Shown here in pieces: positions 28,282 through 37,568 of a stretch of DNA of 64,000 nt. The notes under the pieces were generated by a model. That model saw only the letters and a program-made list of their open reading frames with translations, made no database searches and had not been told where the DNA came from. The stretch's first letter is position 1; every line of letters begins with the position of its first letter. The stretch lies in NCBI GenBank assembly GCA_963734575.1, contig CAVTHT010000005.1:1-64000 (forward strand). Reading direction: 5' to 3'. The translations under genes and the position numbers were made by a program. Origin of the DNA: CAIWHR01 sp963734575 (GTDB lineage: Bacteria > Pseudomonadota > Gammaproteobacteria > Burkholderiales > Casimicrobiaceae).

Positions 28282-28974
28282 CTACTTGCCCGACGCGACG
28301 CTGCCGATGGTCGTCAGCAGCTTGTTGGCATCGTCGTTGTGCGCGGTGTAGCGGACCAGGATGTCGGGCGGCAGCACTTGCTTGCCGTAATACGCACGGT
28401 TGTAATCATCCGAGACCTTGACGACCGTGCCGTCGAGGTTGATGCCGCCATAGACGCCCTTGGCACGGCTGAACGTGATGAGGTCCGCGACGACGTCCGA
28501 ACTTGCGCCCGCGCCGACCGGTCCCGCCGCGACGCTTGCATCGGCGCCCATTTTGAACGAGCTCGACAGCATCGAGTTGAGCGCCTTGTCGGTCATGACG
28601 AGGGTGATGTTCTCGGACACCGATACGCCGGCCTGAAAGCCAATGCTCGCCGTCGCGAGGGTGTAGAACGCCGGGCCCATGAACTTGCCCGTCTTCGCGT
28701 CGCGCACCACGAACACCGCGCGCCCACCGGAGCCGCCGAGGATGAATCCCGCCTTGGCGATCGACGGTGCGATCAGCACACCCTTGGCACGGCCGACGTT
28801 CCTCTGCAGCCACGTCATCTCGGGATCGCGCACGAAGTTCTGGAACGTGGTCTCGGCCGCCGCAACCAGCGCCTGCTGGTCGTTCGCTGCCGCGACAGCC
28901 GCTGGCGCCGCCAGCGTCGTCGCGAATGCCAGCGCCATCGCGCCGAGCATCGCGTGGGACATCTTGTTGAGCAT
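28282..28974 (-). CDS. SYLF-domain (Ysc84-like) lipid-binding exported protein
   Basis: A 230-aa protein with a signal peptide ending AVAAAN. The SYLF/Ysc84 domain is clear from AKGVLIAPSIAKAGFILGG, GRAVFVVRDAKTG, SIGFQAGVSVSENITLVM and SRAKGVYGGINLDG. This domain binds phosphoinositides in eukaryotes; bacterial members are exported and of unknown function. It is part of a run of five minus-strand envelope genes (27.5-30.0 kb) with short gaps. Confidence 0.85.
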   Translation of the reverse strand: MLNKMSHAMLGAMALAFATTLAAPAAVAAANDQQALVAAAETTFQNFVRDPEMTWLQRNVGRAKGVLIAPSIAKAGFILGGSGGRAVFVVRDAKTGKFMGPAFYTLATASIGFQAGVSVSENITLVMTDKALNSMLSSSFKMGADASVAAGPVGAGASSDVVADLITFSRAKGVYGGINLDGTVVKVSDDYNRAYYGKQVLPPDILVRYTAHNDDANKLLTTIGSVASGK

Positions 28975-29011
28975 TTTCGTCTCCTTGTTTTTGACTACGG
29001 GACCAACATCG

Positions 29012-29407
29012 CTACTGCGCCGACGGAAGCTTGCAGCCGGAAACCGGCTCGACCATGGCGATCACCGGTTCCCAGTCGGGACCGGTGCTGTGCTTGAATT
29101 GCGCATTGAGGTAGTAGCGCTTGCACGGTTCGATATCGAGGTTCAGCTTCACGTCGGAACCCTGGAAGCCCTTGCGCATCGGTGAGCGGACGACGACCTC
29201 GTGCTTGCCGGGCTCGACCTTCACGATCCGGCTCGTCTGCGATGCGCCGTCGATGCGGCTGATGACCGCCGGCTCGAGATGCATGCGCGCGGTGGGAAAC
29301 CGGTTGCCGGTCACTTCGCTCCAGGTCGGTCCCCACCTCGCAAGTGCGGCTGCCGCGTCGCCCGCCAGCGCGATCAGGATCAGGGCGAGAATCGGTTGAA
29401 GCCTCAT
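29012..29407 (-). CDS. Exported protein of unknown function
   Basis: A 131-aa protein with a signal peptide (LALILIALAGDAAAA). A beta-rich mature domain follows (SRIVKVEPGKHEVVVRSPM; DIEPCKRYYLNAQF; MVEPVSGCKLP) with one Cys pair. The VEPGKH-V-V pattern resembles PEGA-like or immunoglobulin-like folds. It is 37 bp from the SYLF gene on the same strand. Confidence 0.65.
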   Translation of the reverse strand: MRLQPILALILIALAGDAAAALARWGPTWSEVTGNRFPTARMHLEPAVISRIDGASQTSRIVKVEPGKHEVVVRSPMRKGFQGSDVKLNLDIEPCKRYYLNAQFKHSTGPDWEPVIAMVEPVSGCKLPSAQ

Positions 29408-29449
29408 GCTCGTCTCCGTGCGATGGGCGCGCTGTCGCGCCCGCAGCGC

Positions 29450-30040
29450 CTACTTCGGGGCGGCAGGACTGACGTCCACCGCGATGGCTTCGACGTACGT
29501 GGCTTCCAGCTGATCGCCTTTCGCGATGAGCTTGAATTGCTCGGGATCGCGCACCTTGATGTCGACCGTGCGCTGCGGCCCGCGCACACGGATGGTCTGC
29601 GTTGCCGCGTCGAGGTCCATGACGTCACCGACGACCGTCACCTGCCGGCCGACCGCGCCGCCCGGAGTCGCGCCAGGCGCTGCCCTGGCCATGCCCTTCT
29701 CCTCGGTCCGTGCCACCACCTTGCCGCCACCCTTCTTGAGCTCGACCACGAGCGCTTGGGCGTACTGCACTGCGACTTTGTCACCGGCCTTGAGCTGCGC
29801 GAAGTTCCTGACCTCCGGGCCGGCGGTGACCGTGACTTCCTTGCCGTTCGATCCGACGACCGTCACGTCGCGCGTTCCCTGGTCGACCTTCGTGATCGTT
29901 CCCGTGATGGTGGCGGTCTCCGCCTTGCCGACGAGCCCGGGCTCGCTGAAGCTCTGCCCCTCGCGGCTTTGTGCGCCGGCGCCGAACGCGATCGTGAGGG
30001 CGACGGCGACGGCCGACAGGGTGGTTAGCGCTTTGTGCAT
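29450..30040 (-). CDS. Periplasmic protein with two OB/DUF5666-like repeats
   Basis: A 196-aa protein with a signal peptide ending FGAGAQS. It has two similar beta units (ATITGTITKVDQGTRDVTVVG and VTVVGDVMDLDAATQTIRVRG), each ending in VxVRDPEQFKLIAKGD or AGPEVRNFAQLKAGD, which looks like an internal duplication. The layout resembles DUF5666-type exported proteins. The first gene of the 27.5-30.0 kb run. Confidence 0.68.
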   Translation of the reverse strand: MHKALTTLSAVAVALTIAFGAGAQSREGQSFSEPGLVGKAETATITGTITKVDQGTRDVTVVGSNGKEVTVTAGPEVRNFAQLKAGDKVAVQYAQALVVELKKGGGKVVARTEEKGMARAAPGATPGGAVGRQVTVVGDVMDLDAATQTIRVRGPQRTVDIKVRDPEQFKLIAKGDQLEATYVEAIAVDVSPAAPK

Positions 30041-30174
30041 GATGTGCTCCCTTGGATTGAAGGAATTACGCGGTAGTCGGCATCGGTGGTCGGTGTGTTG
30101 CGTCGCGCATTCGCGTGCTCGTGGCCTTGCTACTCGGGTCGGGTCGAGCTGCGGGCCGGGTGCTGCAATGTGAT

Positions 30175-30388
30175 CACGCGCATCGGGCCGAACGTCGCCG
30201 GTGGGCGCGCGCGACACGCGCAGCTTCACTTCGCCGGGCGGTGCCTTGATCCGGACGACGTCCGTCAGCGAGGGGCTCCAGTGCAGCGAGAACACCAGGA
30301 TGGATGCCGCAACCAGCCAGACCCAGCCGTTGGCGAGGGTTTCGCGCAGCATTGCGAGCAGGCGCCGACGACGCCATTCGCGCGGCAC
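30175..30388 (-). CDS. Possible small single-pass membrane protein
   Basis: From Met codons near 30388/30352 the minus strand encodes MLRETLANGWVWLVAASIL then a short extracytoplasmic tail with VVRIKAPPGEVKLRVSR. It is one hydrophobic helix after a basic start. No ribosome-binding site or homologous family is evident, and the 3' end is uncertain. The 425-bp gap between 30040 and 30466 shows nothing else. Confidence 0.3.
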
Positions 30389-30465
30389 CGGCGCCGGTGT
30401 CGGAGCGGCCGCGCTGCCAGCCGCGAACGCCGGACGCGCGACGATGCGGCGCGCGGACGAAAGGG

Positions 30466-31885
30466 CTAGTCGGCATCGGCGACCTCGGCACGCGCACGCG
30501 CATCCGCGGCGAACGGACCGCCGACGGCGAGGTAGAGGTTCACACGCTGGATGCGCCGCTCGCTCTGCACCTGCACGAGGCTGGTGCGCGTGCCGTAGAG
30601 CGCCACGCTCTGCTGGAGCACCGCCCGCAGGTCGCCCGACCCGACGCGATAGCGCACCTGGGCAAGCTCCAGCGTGCGGGCGTTGCGCTCCACCGCGCGC
30701 ACGAGGATCGCTTCGCGCTCGTCGGCGGCGAACCCCGCCGACAACGCGGCTTCGACATCGCCGAACGCACGCGCGCCGATGCGCCCGTACTCGGCGACGG
30801 CGAGCGCCTGCTCGGCGGTGCGGATGTCCACCTGCGCCTGCAGCGCGTAGCCGTTGAACAGCGGCGCGAGGATGTTCGCGCCCAGGCTCACCACGGGATT
30901 GGAGTGATCCTTGAGGATGAACAGATCGCTCGACATCCCCGAGACGCTCGCGGTGAGGGCGATCTTCGGCAGGCGCGCGGCCTTCGCCTCGCCGACACGG
31001 TTGAACGCTGCGGCCACGCGGCGCTCCGCGGCCACGACGTCGGGCCGGCGTTCGAGCAGCTCGGAAGGAAGACCGACGGGAACGGGGCCGGGCATCGGGG
31101 GCAACGACACGGGCACCTCGACCGCGGCCGCCGGGTAGCGCCCCAGCAGCGTCTCGATTGCACGCAATGCCTGCTCCTGCGCGAGCGCCAGCTGCCGCTC
31201 GGCGTCGCGTGCCGTCTCCACGTTGGCTTCCGCGAGCGACAGGTCGTATTCGTCGCCGCGACCGACGCGCAGGCGATCGCGCGCGAGGCCGGTGGCCTGG
31301 TCGGACGAGCGCACGATGTCCTCGGCGATGCTGCGCTGCAGGCCCGCTTCGATGGCGAGGAGCCAGCTCTTGACCACCAGGGCCGTGATGGACTCGCGCG
31401 CGTATTCCGCGTCGAGCGTTGCGGAGTCGTACTGCTCACGGCCGGCGTTGCGCTCGTAGCGCGCGCGCCCCCAGAGATCGAGCTCCCAGTTCGGCGAACA
31501 GGCCGACCGCATTCACGCCGGTGTTGTCGCCGCCGGACTTGCCGCCGCCGTGCGCGATCGCATTGACCGCCGGATAGATCGTGCTGCCGGCGAGCTTCGC
31601 CTGACCCGCAGCGAGCTCGACGCGCGCGGCAGCGATGCGGAGGTCGCTGTTGTATGCGAGCGCCTCGGCGACGAGCGCGGTGAGCTGCGGATCCCTGAAT
31701 TCGTGCAGCCAGTCGCCGCGCGCGCTGCTGCTGCCTGCACCGTGCGCGATCCAGCCAGCAGGCACCTGCACGTTCGGCATGGCCTGCGCCTGGATCTCGT
31801 CCTGCTTCGGTGCGGACGTCAGTGCACAGCCGCCGAGCGCCAGCACGCCGGCGGCGCAGACGAGAAGAAGTTGGCGCGGCACCAT
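30466..31885 (-). CDS. NodT-family outer-membrane efflux lipoprotein (one frameshift)
   Basis: TolC-type outer-membrane channel. ATG 31885 opens a lipoprotein signal (LVCAAGVLALGGC), then WLHEFRDPQLTALVAEALAYN with the OEP hallmarks. After a shift near 31495 come NWELDLWGRARYER, LLERRPDVVAAERRVAAAF and ASVSGMSSDLF with a second coiled-coil repeat. The reconstituted length of about 473 aa is normal. It follows the HlyD-type gene by 4 bp, giving an adaptor-channel pair without an adjacent RND or MFS pump. Confidence 0.83.
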
Positions 31886-31889
31886 CGGG

Positions 31890-33110
31890 TCAGTGCAGCT
31901 TCAGGACGAGGTAATCGATCTTGGCGCCGATGCGCAGGATCACCTTGCGCAGGATCTGGATCGCCTCCCCGTGCTCGGTGTAGATCGCGCCGTGGCCCAC
32001 GGCGCCGGCCGGCAGGAACAGGTCGGCGTCACGCGGCGCAACGGCGAGCTTGACGGGGAAGCGCCCGGGCGGCATCGGCCCGTAGCCGGTCATGGGCAGC
32101 TGCGTGCTGTTCGGGATCTGTCCCTGGCCCTGCGCCCACACGATCGAATCCACCGACGCCTTGATGACCCGTCCGGGATGCGCATTGAGCGTGAACTCGG
32201 CGGAATTGCCCGGCTCGACGTTGTACAGCTCGTTCTGCCCGTAGAGCGCGATCACCTGGTACGTCTCCTCGACGAACGTCATCGCAGGCGTGATCGGGAA
32301 CGCCGTGGTGAACGAGCCTGGCCGCAGCTGCACGTTGATCGCGTAGCCGTCGGCCGGGGCGTACACCGTCGTCTGCGACAGCTCCCACTTCGCGTTCGCG
32401 AGCTGGGCGCGGATCTGTGCGACCGGCGCGTATTCGTTCTCGAACTTGCCGCCGATGCGCTGCCGGATCTGCCGCTCGCCGGCGAGTGCCTGCACTTCGC
32501 CCGACCGCGCCTGTGCGGCGACGCTGCGGGCCATGTCGACCTGCGCCTCGAGCTCGGCCACGTCCGTCTCCGCACGCTCGAGCGTGAAGCGGTCGCCGGC
32601 GCCGGTAGCGACCAGCTCGCGGTTCTGCTTCACGCTCATGTTCGCGAGTACGAGCTTCGACTGCACTTCGCGAATCCTCGACTCCGCCTGCTCGATCGCG
32701 CCGCGCGTCTCCGTCACCTTACCCCCCGCGCCGACCAGCTGCTCGTCGAGCTCGCGTCCCGACGCGACCGTGTTGGCGAGCTGGGCTTCCAGGCCGCGCA
32801 CCGTGAGCTCGTAGGGCGTGGGGTCGATGCGAAACAGCACGTCGCCCTTCCGGACGAGCCGGTTCGGCTCGACGGGAACCTCGATGACGCGGCCGCGCAC
32901 CTGCGGCACCACGTTGATCACGTACTTCACGACGCGCACGTCGGCGCTCGATGGCGCGACGACGTTGAGCAGCAGGACCAGCGCGGTGAGACCGACGATC
33001 GGAATGATGACCACGGTGACCTGCGTTGCCGTATTCCACGGCAACCATTTCATCTTGATGAAGATGAACCAGACGATCGCGCCGTAGATGGCGAGGATGA
33101 GGACTTCCAT
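31890..33110 (-). CDS. yiaV: HlyD-family membrane fusion protein, YiaV-like
   Basis: A 406-aa periplasmic adaptor. It has two N-terminal hydrophobic helices (VLILAIYGAIVWFIFI; VTVVIIPIVGLTALVLLLNVV), a lipoyl half-motif (VPQVRGRVIEVPVEPNRLVRKGD), a long alpha-hairpin and a second lipoyl half (VYAPADGYAINVQLRPGS). The two-helix start and linkage to a DUF3302 gene match E. coli YiaV/YiaW. ATG 33110 overlaps the upstream stop (TGATG). It probably works with the downstream outer-membrane channel. Confidence 0.8.
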   Translation of the reverse strand: MEVLILAIYGAIVWFIFIKMKWLPWNTATQVTVVIIPIVGLTALVLLLNVVAPSSADVRVVKYVINVVPQVRGRVIEVPVEPNRLVRKGDVLFRIDPTPYELTVRGLEAQLANTVASGRELDEQLVGAGGKVTETRGAIEQAESRIREVQSKLVLANMSVKQNRELVATGAGDRFTLERAETDVAELEAQVDMARSVAAQARSGEVQALAGERQIRQRIGGKFENEYAPVAQIRAQLANAKWELSQTTVYAPADGYAINVQLRPGSFTTAFPITPAMTFVEETYQVIALYGQNELYNVEPGNSAEFTLNAHPGRVIKASVDSIVWAQGQGQIPNSTQLPMTGYGPMPPGRFPVKLAVAPRDADLFLPAGAVGHGAIYTEHGEAIQILRKVILRIGAKIDYLVLKLH

Positions 33111-33677
33111 CAGGCTCTCCGGAGCTCGGGTTCGGGCGCGGGCCGGGCTGCAGGCGACGAGATCTCCTCGATCTCCTCGCGCAGTCTCACCAGGGGCGCG
33201 CTCAGTGCGCCGCGGGACCGCATCGCGTCGAGCTCGGCCTTGAGACCTTCCAGCTCGTCGGGTGCGAGCTCGCCCGGCGCGCGCCCGCTCGGCCTGCTCG
33301 GTGAAGTACGCGTCGCTGCGCTCCGTGCCGTAGGCGAGCTTGTAGCCGACCGGCCGCGTGTACGCCCAGAGCCACGCGATCGGCCACAGCAGACCGCCGA
33401 ACACGAGCGAAAGCAGGCAGAGCGTGTGGATCGCCTGGGCCTGCGGATGATGCCGCCGATGCGCGATCTTCTCCGGCAGCACGTGCACGATCCAGAACAG
33501 CGAGATGCCCACGACGGGAACGATGACGAGCACGACCCAGGCGAGGACGTCTGCCGCCGTGTCCATGGCCTCGCCGGAGAGAAACGACGCGCTCGCCGTG
33601 GTGGCGCCCGACGCAAGCGCAAATGCACTCGCCTGCACGATCCACTTACCGTTGTGCCGCCTGTGTGTCGGACTCAC
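33110..33677 (-). CDS. yiaW: DUF3302 inner-membrane protein, YiaW-like (frameshifted)
   Basis: Small membrane protein with two helices (VLAWVVLVIVPVVGISLFWI; LLSLVFGGLLWPIAWLW) and the DUF3302 features HVLPEKIAHRRHHPQ and YKLAYGTE. A shift near 33285 is needed to reach the natural hydrophilic C-terminus (LAPDELEGLKAELDAMRSRG) and the stop overlapping yiaV. Without the shift the frame runs on into yiaV as an apparent fusion. Length about 188 aa. Confidence 0.72.
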
Positions 33678-33779
33678 TTTTTGCTTCCCGCAGAACGTCG
33701 ATCGGCTGGAGTGCGCACGGCGAAGTCACTTGCTGCGTATCGCCGTTCACGATGCGATCCTGATCGCTAATCCAGGCAT

Positions 33780-33799
33780 CGTCTTCGCAATTCTCGACA
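33780..33799 (-). promoter_or_regulatory. 20-bp regulon motif, copy 4
   Basis: Minus strand TGTCGAGAATTGCGAAGACG, a perfect match to the consensus, 102 bp before the YiaW start. It would control yiaW-yiaV-efflux channel. The rest of the gap between 33678 and 34175 shows no gene. Confidence 0.65.
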
Positions 33800-34175
33800 C
33801 CGCGCGCACCGGACGCCGCGCACTGTCGTGATTAGCGAGGACAATTGCACCGTCGTCCGCGACGATCGGCAGACGACGCAAAGCGCGCTGTTGCCGGGCG
33901 CGTTCGGCGCATCAATACGACGGAGCACGAACACCGCGGCAGGGCGGGTGCAGGTCTGGAGGAGCGAATGTGCGGGTCAGCTGCGCGCGATGCGCGGGTC
34001 GCGGCCGGTGAAGATGGCGGCGTCGGCGTTTCCGCGGTTCCGGCGCAGTTAGTGCAGGGCTCGTGCGACGCGGCTGACGCAGCCCGGGGCCGCGTCGTTC
34101 CAATGCAATCGTGGGTTCTGCCCGGACAGGGTCGGTGCTGTGACCGATCGCGATACCCGGACCGGCGGCCCGGTC

Positions 34176-35357
34176 TTACCTGACAAACAATTCTTCGTCG
34201 GTTCCGGACAGGCGCCCGTGCCCGCGCCATTCCCCCTGCGGCGGCACGATCGGCACCGCTTGTCCCCCCCTACCCCAGGAGGGTTCCGGGATCACCGCGC
34301 GCGCGGACAATCGCTCTTCGGCGGCGCGGCGTCGCCATTGGCCCGGCGTGATCCCGGTCCAGCGGTGGAAGGTGCGCATGAACGGGCTGACGCCCGCGTA
34401 GCCGAGCGAGGCGGCAATGTCGTCCAGCGACAGTTCCGAATAGCACAGGTGCTGACGCGCGACCTCGAAGCGGACTTCGTCGAGCACGTTCTGGAAGGTC
34501 GTTCCGTGCTCGCGCAAGCGCCGGTTGAGCGTGCGGCGGTGCATGGAAAGCATCTGCGCGAGGTCGTCGCCCGAGCTCTTGCCATGCAGCAGGAGCGTGC
34601 GAAGACCGCGATAAATCTGCTTCAGCAGTTCGGGCTTGCTGGCGTGTGCGCGGAGCAGTGCCACGCGCTTGCGCTGCGGATCGGCGCCCTCGATCGCCCT
34701 GTCCAGCCAGTAGGCCGGAAAGCGCAGGGCGCAGAACTCGGAATCGAAGTGAGGCACGATCTTGAACAGATTGCGGTAGAGCGCCATGTCGCGTGGCTTG
34801 CCGTGCGGGAGGAAAACCTCCGACGGTGTCCAGGCCGCGCCGGCCAGCGCCCGCAGGAAGTTGAAGGCGGCAGCGAGCACGGCGTCGTAGATCTGGTCCG
34901 CGCCGGTGATACCGGGGTAGTAGATCGCATAGCCGATGTCGACAACGGCGGCGCGCTTGACCGCGAACGCGAGCCCGCCGCTGCTGTTCATGTGCTGGTA
35001 CACCGTCAGGATCTGCAGCGCTTCACCGACCGTCGCGCAGTTGCGCATGACTTCGCCGAGCGCGCCGAGATGCTCCAGGTGCCACATGCGCCCTGTGGTC
35101 AGGCCGAACTGCGGATATGCGGTCGCGTCGACGGATCGCTCGAACAGGCGCCCCCACGCGCCGTACGGTATGCGGTTCTCGGGATCGTCCAGCGCATTCG
35201 GGGCGAGGCCGGCATCGGCAAGCACCACCGCTGGGTCCGCGCCCAGCTGGCGGAGAAGGCCGGGCACGCCGAGGAGTTCGCCCACGCGCTGATCCCACGG
35301 TTCGTGCAACGGGTGCTGCGGCGTGAGACGGTCGAACGTCGCAAGTGTGGTGCTCAT
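34176..35357 (-). CDS. AraC-family regulator with Arabinose_bd/OruR-type N-domain
   Basis: A 393-aa regulator. The N-terminal ligand domain of about 200 residues (GVPGLLRQLGADPAVVLADAG; FGLTTGRMWHLEHLGALGEV) is of the PF12625 type. The C-terminal AraC DNA-binding domain has two HTHs (DDLAQMLSMHRRTLNRRLRE; SLDDIAASLGYAGVSPFMRTF). Chosen ATG 35357 has GGAG 6 bp upstream. It is divergent from the Rieske-like gene. Regulators of this class often control catabolic or lipid-hydrolysis genes nearby. Confidence 0.85.
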   Translation of the reverse strand: MSTTLATFDRLTPQHPLHEPWDQRVGELLGVPGLLRQLGADPAVVLADAGLAPNALDDPENRIPYGAWGRLFERSVDATAYPQFGLTTGRMWHLEHLGALGEVMRNCATVGEALQILTVYQHMNSSGGLAFAVKRAAVVDIGYAIYYPGITGADQIYDAVLAAAFNFLRALAGAAWTPSEVFLPHGKPRDMALYRNLFKIVPHFDSEFCALRFPAYWLDRAIEGADPQRKRVALLRAHASKPELLKQIYRGLRTLLLHGKSSGDDLAQMLSMHRRTLNRRLREHGTTFQNVLDEVRFEVARQHLCYSELSLDDIAASLGYAGVSPFMRTFHRWTGITPGQWRRRAAEERLSARAVIPEPSWGRGGQAVPIVPPQGEWRGHGRLSGTDEELFVR

Positions 35358-35544
35358 CGGGATCTCCCTCGTGGGCCACGTCATGAGCATCCGCGCGTTT
35401 ACGCGTCACTCGTTGAGTATCGTCAAGATTGGTCAATTTGGTCCCTACAGCATCGGGGCACCGAACTCGCCTCCATGCGGGTGAATCGACGCACCAATCC
35501 GTTAGCGCTTCTCGCATCTACCTTCAACAAAAAACGGCAACGAC

Positions 35545-35973
35545 ATGAAAGAACATCAGGCTGGTGTGCGGTCCACCACGAACATCACGAGCACCTCGGG
35601 TGATCGGCGCCCTGTTCCGGTGCGCGTTCCGGGGCGGTACATGACGGGGGTTCGCGATGTCGCACGGCTTTCGGAAATACCCGAGGCACGCGGCCTCGCG
35701 GTCGCCCTCGAAGCCAACTCCGTCGCGCTGTTCAAGGTCGGCGACGCTGTATTCGCGGTCGACGATGCGTGCGTGCGTTGCGGCTCCTCGCTCGCATCCG
35801 GCCTGCTCGACGGACCGGTGGTCCGCTGCTCCGCGTGTGGCTGGCGATACGATGTGATCACAGGGCGCACGGTCGGGGTGCCGGAGCTTCGGATCGACAC
35901 GTTCGAGGCCACGGTGTCGGACGGAACCATCAGCATTGCGAATCACTTCGCGTCGCGACCGCGCGATCGCTGA
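35545..35973 (+). CDS. Rieske-like ferredoxin with two CXXC pairs
   Basis: A 142-aa protein. From about residue 36 it follows a Rieske ferredoxin: VRDVARLSEIPEARGLAVAL, FKVGDAVFAVDDACVRCGS, VVRCSACGWRYDVITGR, PELRIDTFEATV. The canonical ligands CxH and CxxH are replaced: Cys76-Val-Arg-Cys79 and Cys95-Ser-Ala-Cys98. The site should therefore be four-cysteine, holding Zn, rubredoxin-type Fe or an all-Cys cluster. ATG 35641 is an alternative start that removes a disordered head. It is convergent with the MFS gene. Confidence 0.75.
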   Translation: MKEHQAGVRSTTNITSTSGDRRPVPVRVPGRYMTGVRDVARLSEIPEARGLAVALEANSVALFKVGDAVFAVDDACVRCGSSLASGLLDGPVVRCSACGWRYDVITGRTVGVPELRIDTFEATVSDGTISIANHFASRPRDR

Positions 35974-35984
35974 GCGACGCCCGC

Positions 35985-37319
35985 TCACGCGGCGAAACGC
36001 GCGAGATCGAAGTTCGCCGGGATGGTGTCGCGCTCGACGCGCTTTGCGTCCGCCACGTACGTCCGCGCCGCGATGACGAACAAAGCGGCGGCTGCGAAGC
36101 ACGACAGCGGGACGACTGCGAGCGCCACGGACAAGCCGTAGCGATCGGAGAGCAGGCCGGCTGCAAACGGTCCCGCTGCCAGGCCCAGCATGTTCTGCAC
36201 GAGCGCCAGGACGGAGGCAGCGGTCGCGCGCATCGAGGGGTGCACCACGTCCATCACGACGGCGGCCACCGGGCCGATGGTGCCGGTCATCGCCAGGGCT
36301 CCGATCGCGATGCATGCAAGTTGCGCGGCGCCCGGATCGAATACGCCGAAGCCCGTCATCAGCGACAGGCCCGTGATGACGGACGCGAAGACCGGAACAA
36401 GCAACCGCGCCCGTGCATCCCGCAGGCCGAGGCGATCGGCGAGGTCGCTGCATACAAACGTGCCGATGATGCCCAACGTTACGATCGCCGCCGTCCACAT
36501 CCCTGCGCCGCCCGCGTCGAGGTCGTAGTTGCCATCGAGGTGCGTCGGCAACCAGGCATAAGCGGCCCACACGCAGAGGAGCTGCAGTCCACCGCCAATC
36601 GACGCGAGCATTACGGTCGGTGCGCGACGCATGGCCATGACGCTCCCTGCCACGGTGATCCGCTCGCTGCCGACCTGCATGGGACACGCTACCGAACGCT
36701 TCCGGCACTGCAATGCGACGATCAGGAACAGCACGGCGAAGGCGAGACCCGGTATACCGGCGAGGCCGAACGCGCCTTGCCAGCCCCAGGCTTGCGCCAG
36801 CATTCCGCCTGCCCCGATCCCCAGCACCGATCCCATCAGACTGCCGGAGAGGAATACGCCGAGCACCCTGCTGCGCGAGTGCGCGGGAAAGATCGTCGCC
36901 AGCAGTGCCGCGCCCACTGAGCCGTAGGCGGCCTCCGCAATGCCGATGCCACCCCGCGCCATCAGCAGCGTGATGTAGTCCGGTGCGAGAGCGCACGCGA
37001 TCGTCGCGATGCTCCAGACGATCGCCATGGCGAAGATGCTCTTCACGTGTCCCCATCGATCCGCCATGAACGACAGCGGAATCGTGCCCGCTGCAACGGT
37101 GATCGACACGACCGAGACGAGCGCGCCAAGCTGCGCGTCGGCGAGCGACCAGTCGTTCTTGATGTGGGAAAACATCGAGACGACGACCTGCCGGTCGAAA
37201 TGGTCGATCACCATCAGCACAAGCAGCAAGCCGAAGAGTGTCCACCTGCAGTGCGTGTAGGGCGGCGCCGTCACGGTACGCGACGAGGCGATTTGAACGG
37301 CGCGAACGGGAGGAGCCAT
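35985..37319 (-). CDS. MFS transporter
   Basis: A 444-aa, 12-helix major facilitator. The first helix holds FGLLLVLMVIDHFDRQVVVSM, the loop 2-3 motif A is MADRWGHVKS, and EAAYGSVGAALLATIFPAHSRSR is typical of the anion:cation symporter (hexuronate/phthalate-like) branch. Substrate unknown; an organic acid is plausible. ATG 37319 follows GGGAGGAG. Single gene between convergent and divergent neighbours. Confidence 0.82.
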   Translation of the reverse strand: MAPPVRAVQIASSRTVTAPPYTHCRWTLFGLLLVLMVIDHFDRQVVVSMFSHIKNDWSLADAQLGALVSVVSITVAAGTIPLSFMADRWGHVKSIFAMAIVWSIATIACALAPDYITLLMARGGIGIAEAAYGSVGAALLATIFPAHSRSRVLGVFLSGSLMGSVLGIGAGGMLAQAWGWQGAFGLAGIPGLAFAVLFLIVALQCRKRSVACPMQVGSERITVAGSVMAMRRAPTVMLASIGGGLQLLCVWAAYAWLPTHLDGNYDLDAGGAGMWTAAIVTLGIIGTFVCSDLADRLGLRDARARLLVPVFASVITGLSLMTGFGVFDPGAAQLACIAIGALAMTGTIGPVAAVVMDVVHPSMRATAASVLALVQNMLGLAAGPFAAGLLSDRYGLSVALAVVPLSCFAAAALFVIAARTYVADAKRVERDTIPANFDLARFAA

Positions 37320-37443
37320 GCGACAGTTTGTCCGGGGTGTGACCACGCGAAGACTCTACCGGACGCTACGCGATTGGGGCTCGACGCGGAAGGGCTTGCG
37401 CGTTGGACAATTGACAAATGACGACATGTGGCGCGCGCGGGAA

Positions 37444-37463
37444 TGTCGAGAATCGCAAAGACG
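37444..37463 (+). promoter_or_regulatory. 20-bp regulon motif, copy 5
   Basis: TGTCGAGAATCGCAAAGACG, 105 bp before ATG 37569, oriented toward the outer-membrane protein gene and the plus-strand run behind it. Confidence 0.65.
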
Positions 37464-37568
37464 ACGTCCTCCGGGTGCCGCAGCATCGTGGTCACGGGCG
37501 TCGCATCGAGCGGCGCGTATCACGATGCCTTGCGTCCGGCCCACCAACAAAGCCAACAGGGAGCTGTG

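Noticed and set aside
31890..33677. Single 595-codon frame looking like a DUF3302-HlyD fusion
   Set aside because: The linker part is Arg-rich shadow coding, while another frame supplies a natural DUF3302 C-terminus that stops over the HlyD start codon. A frameshift explains it better than a fusion.
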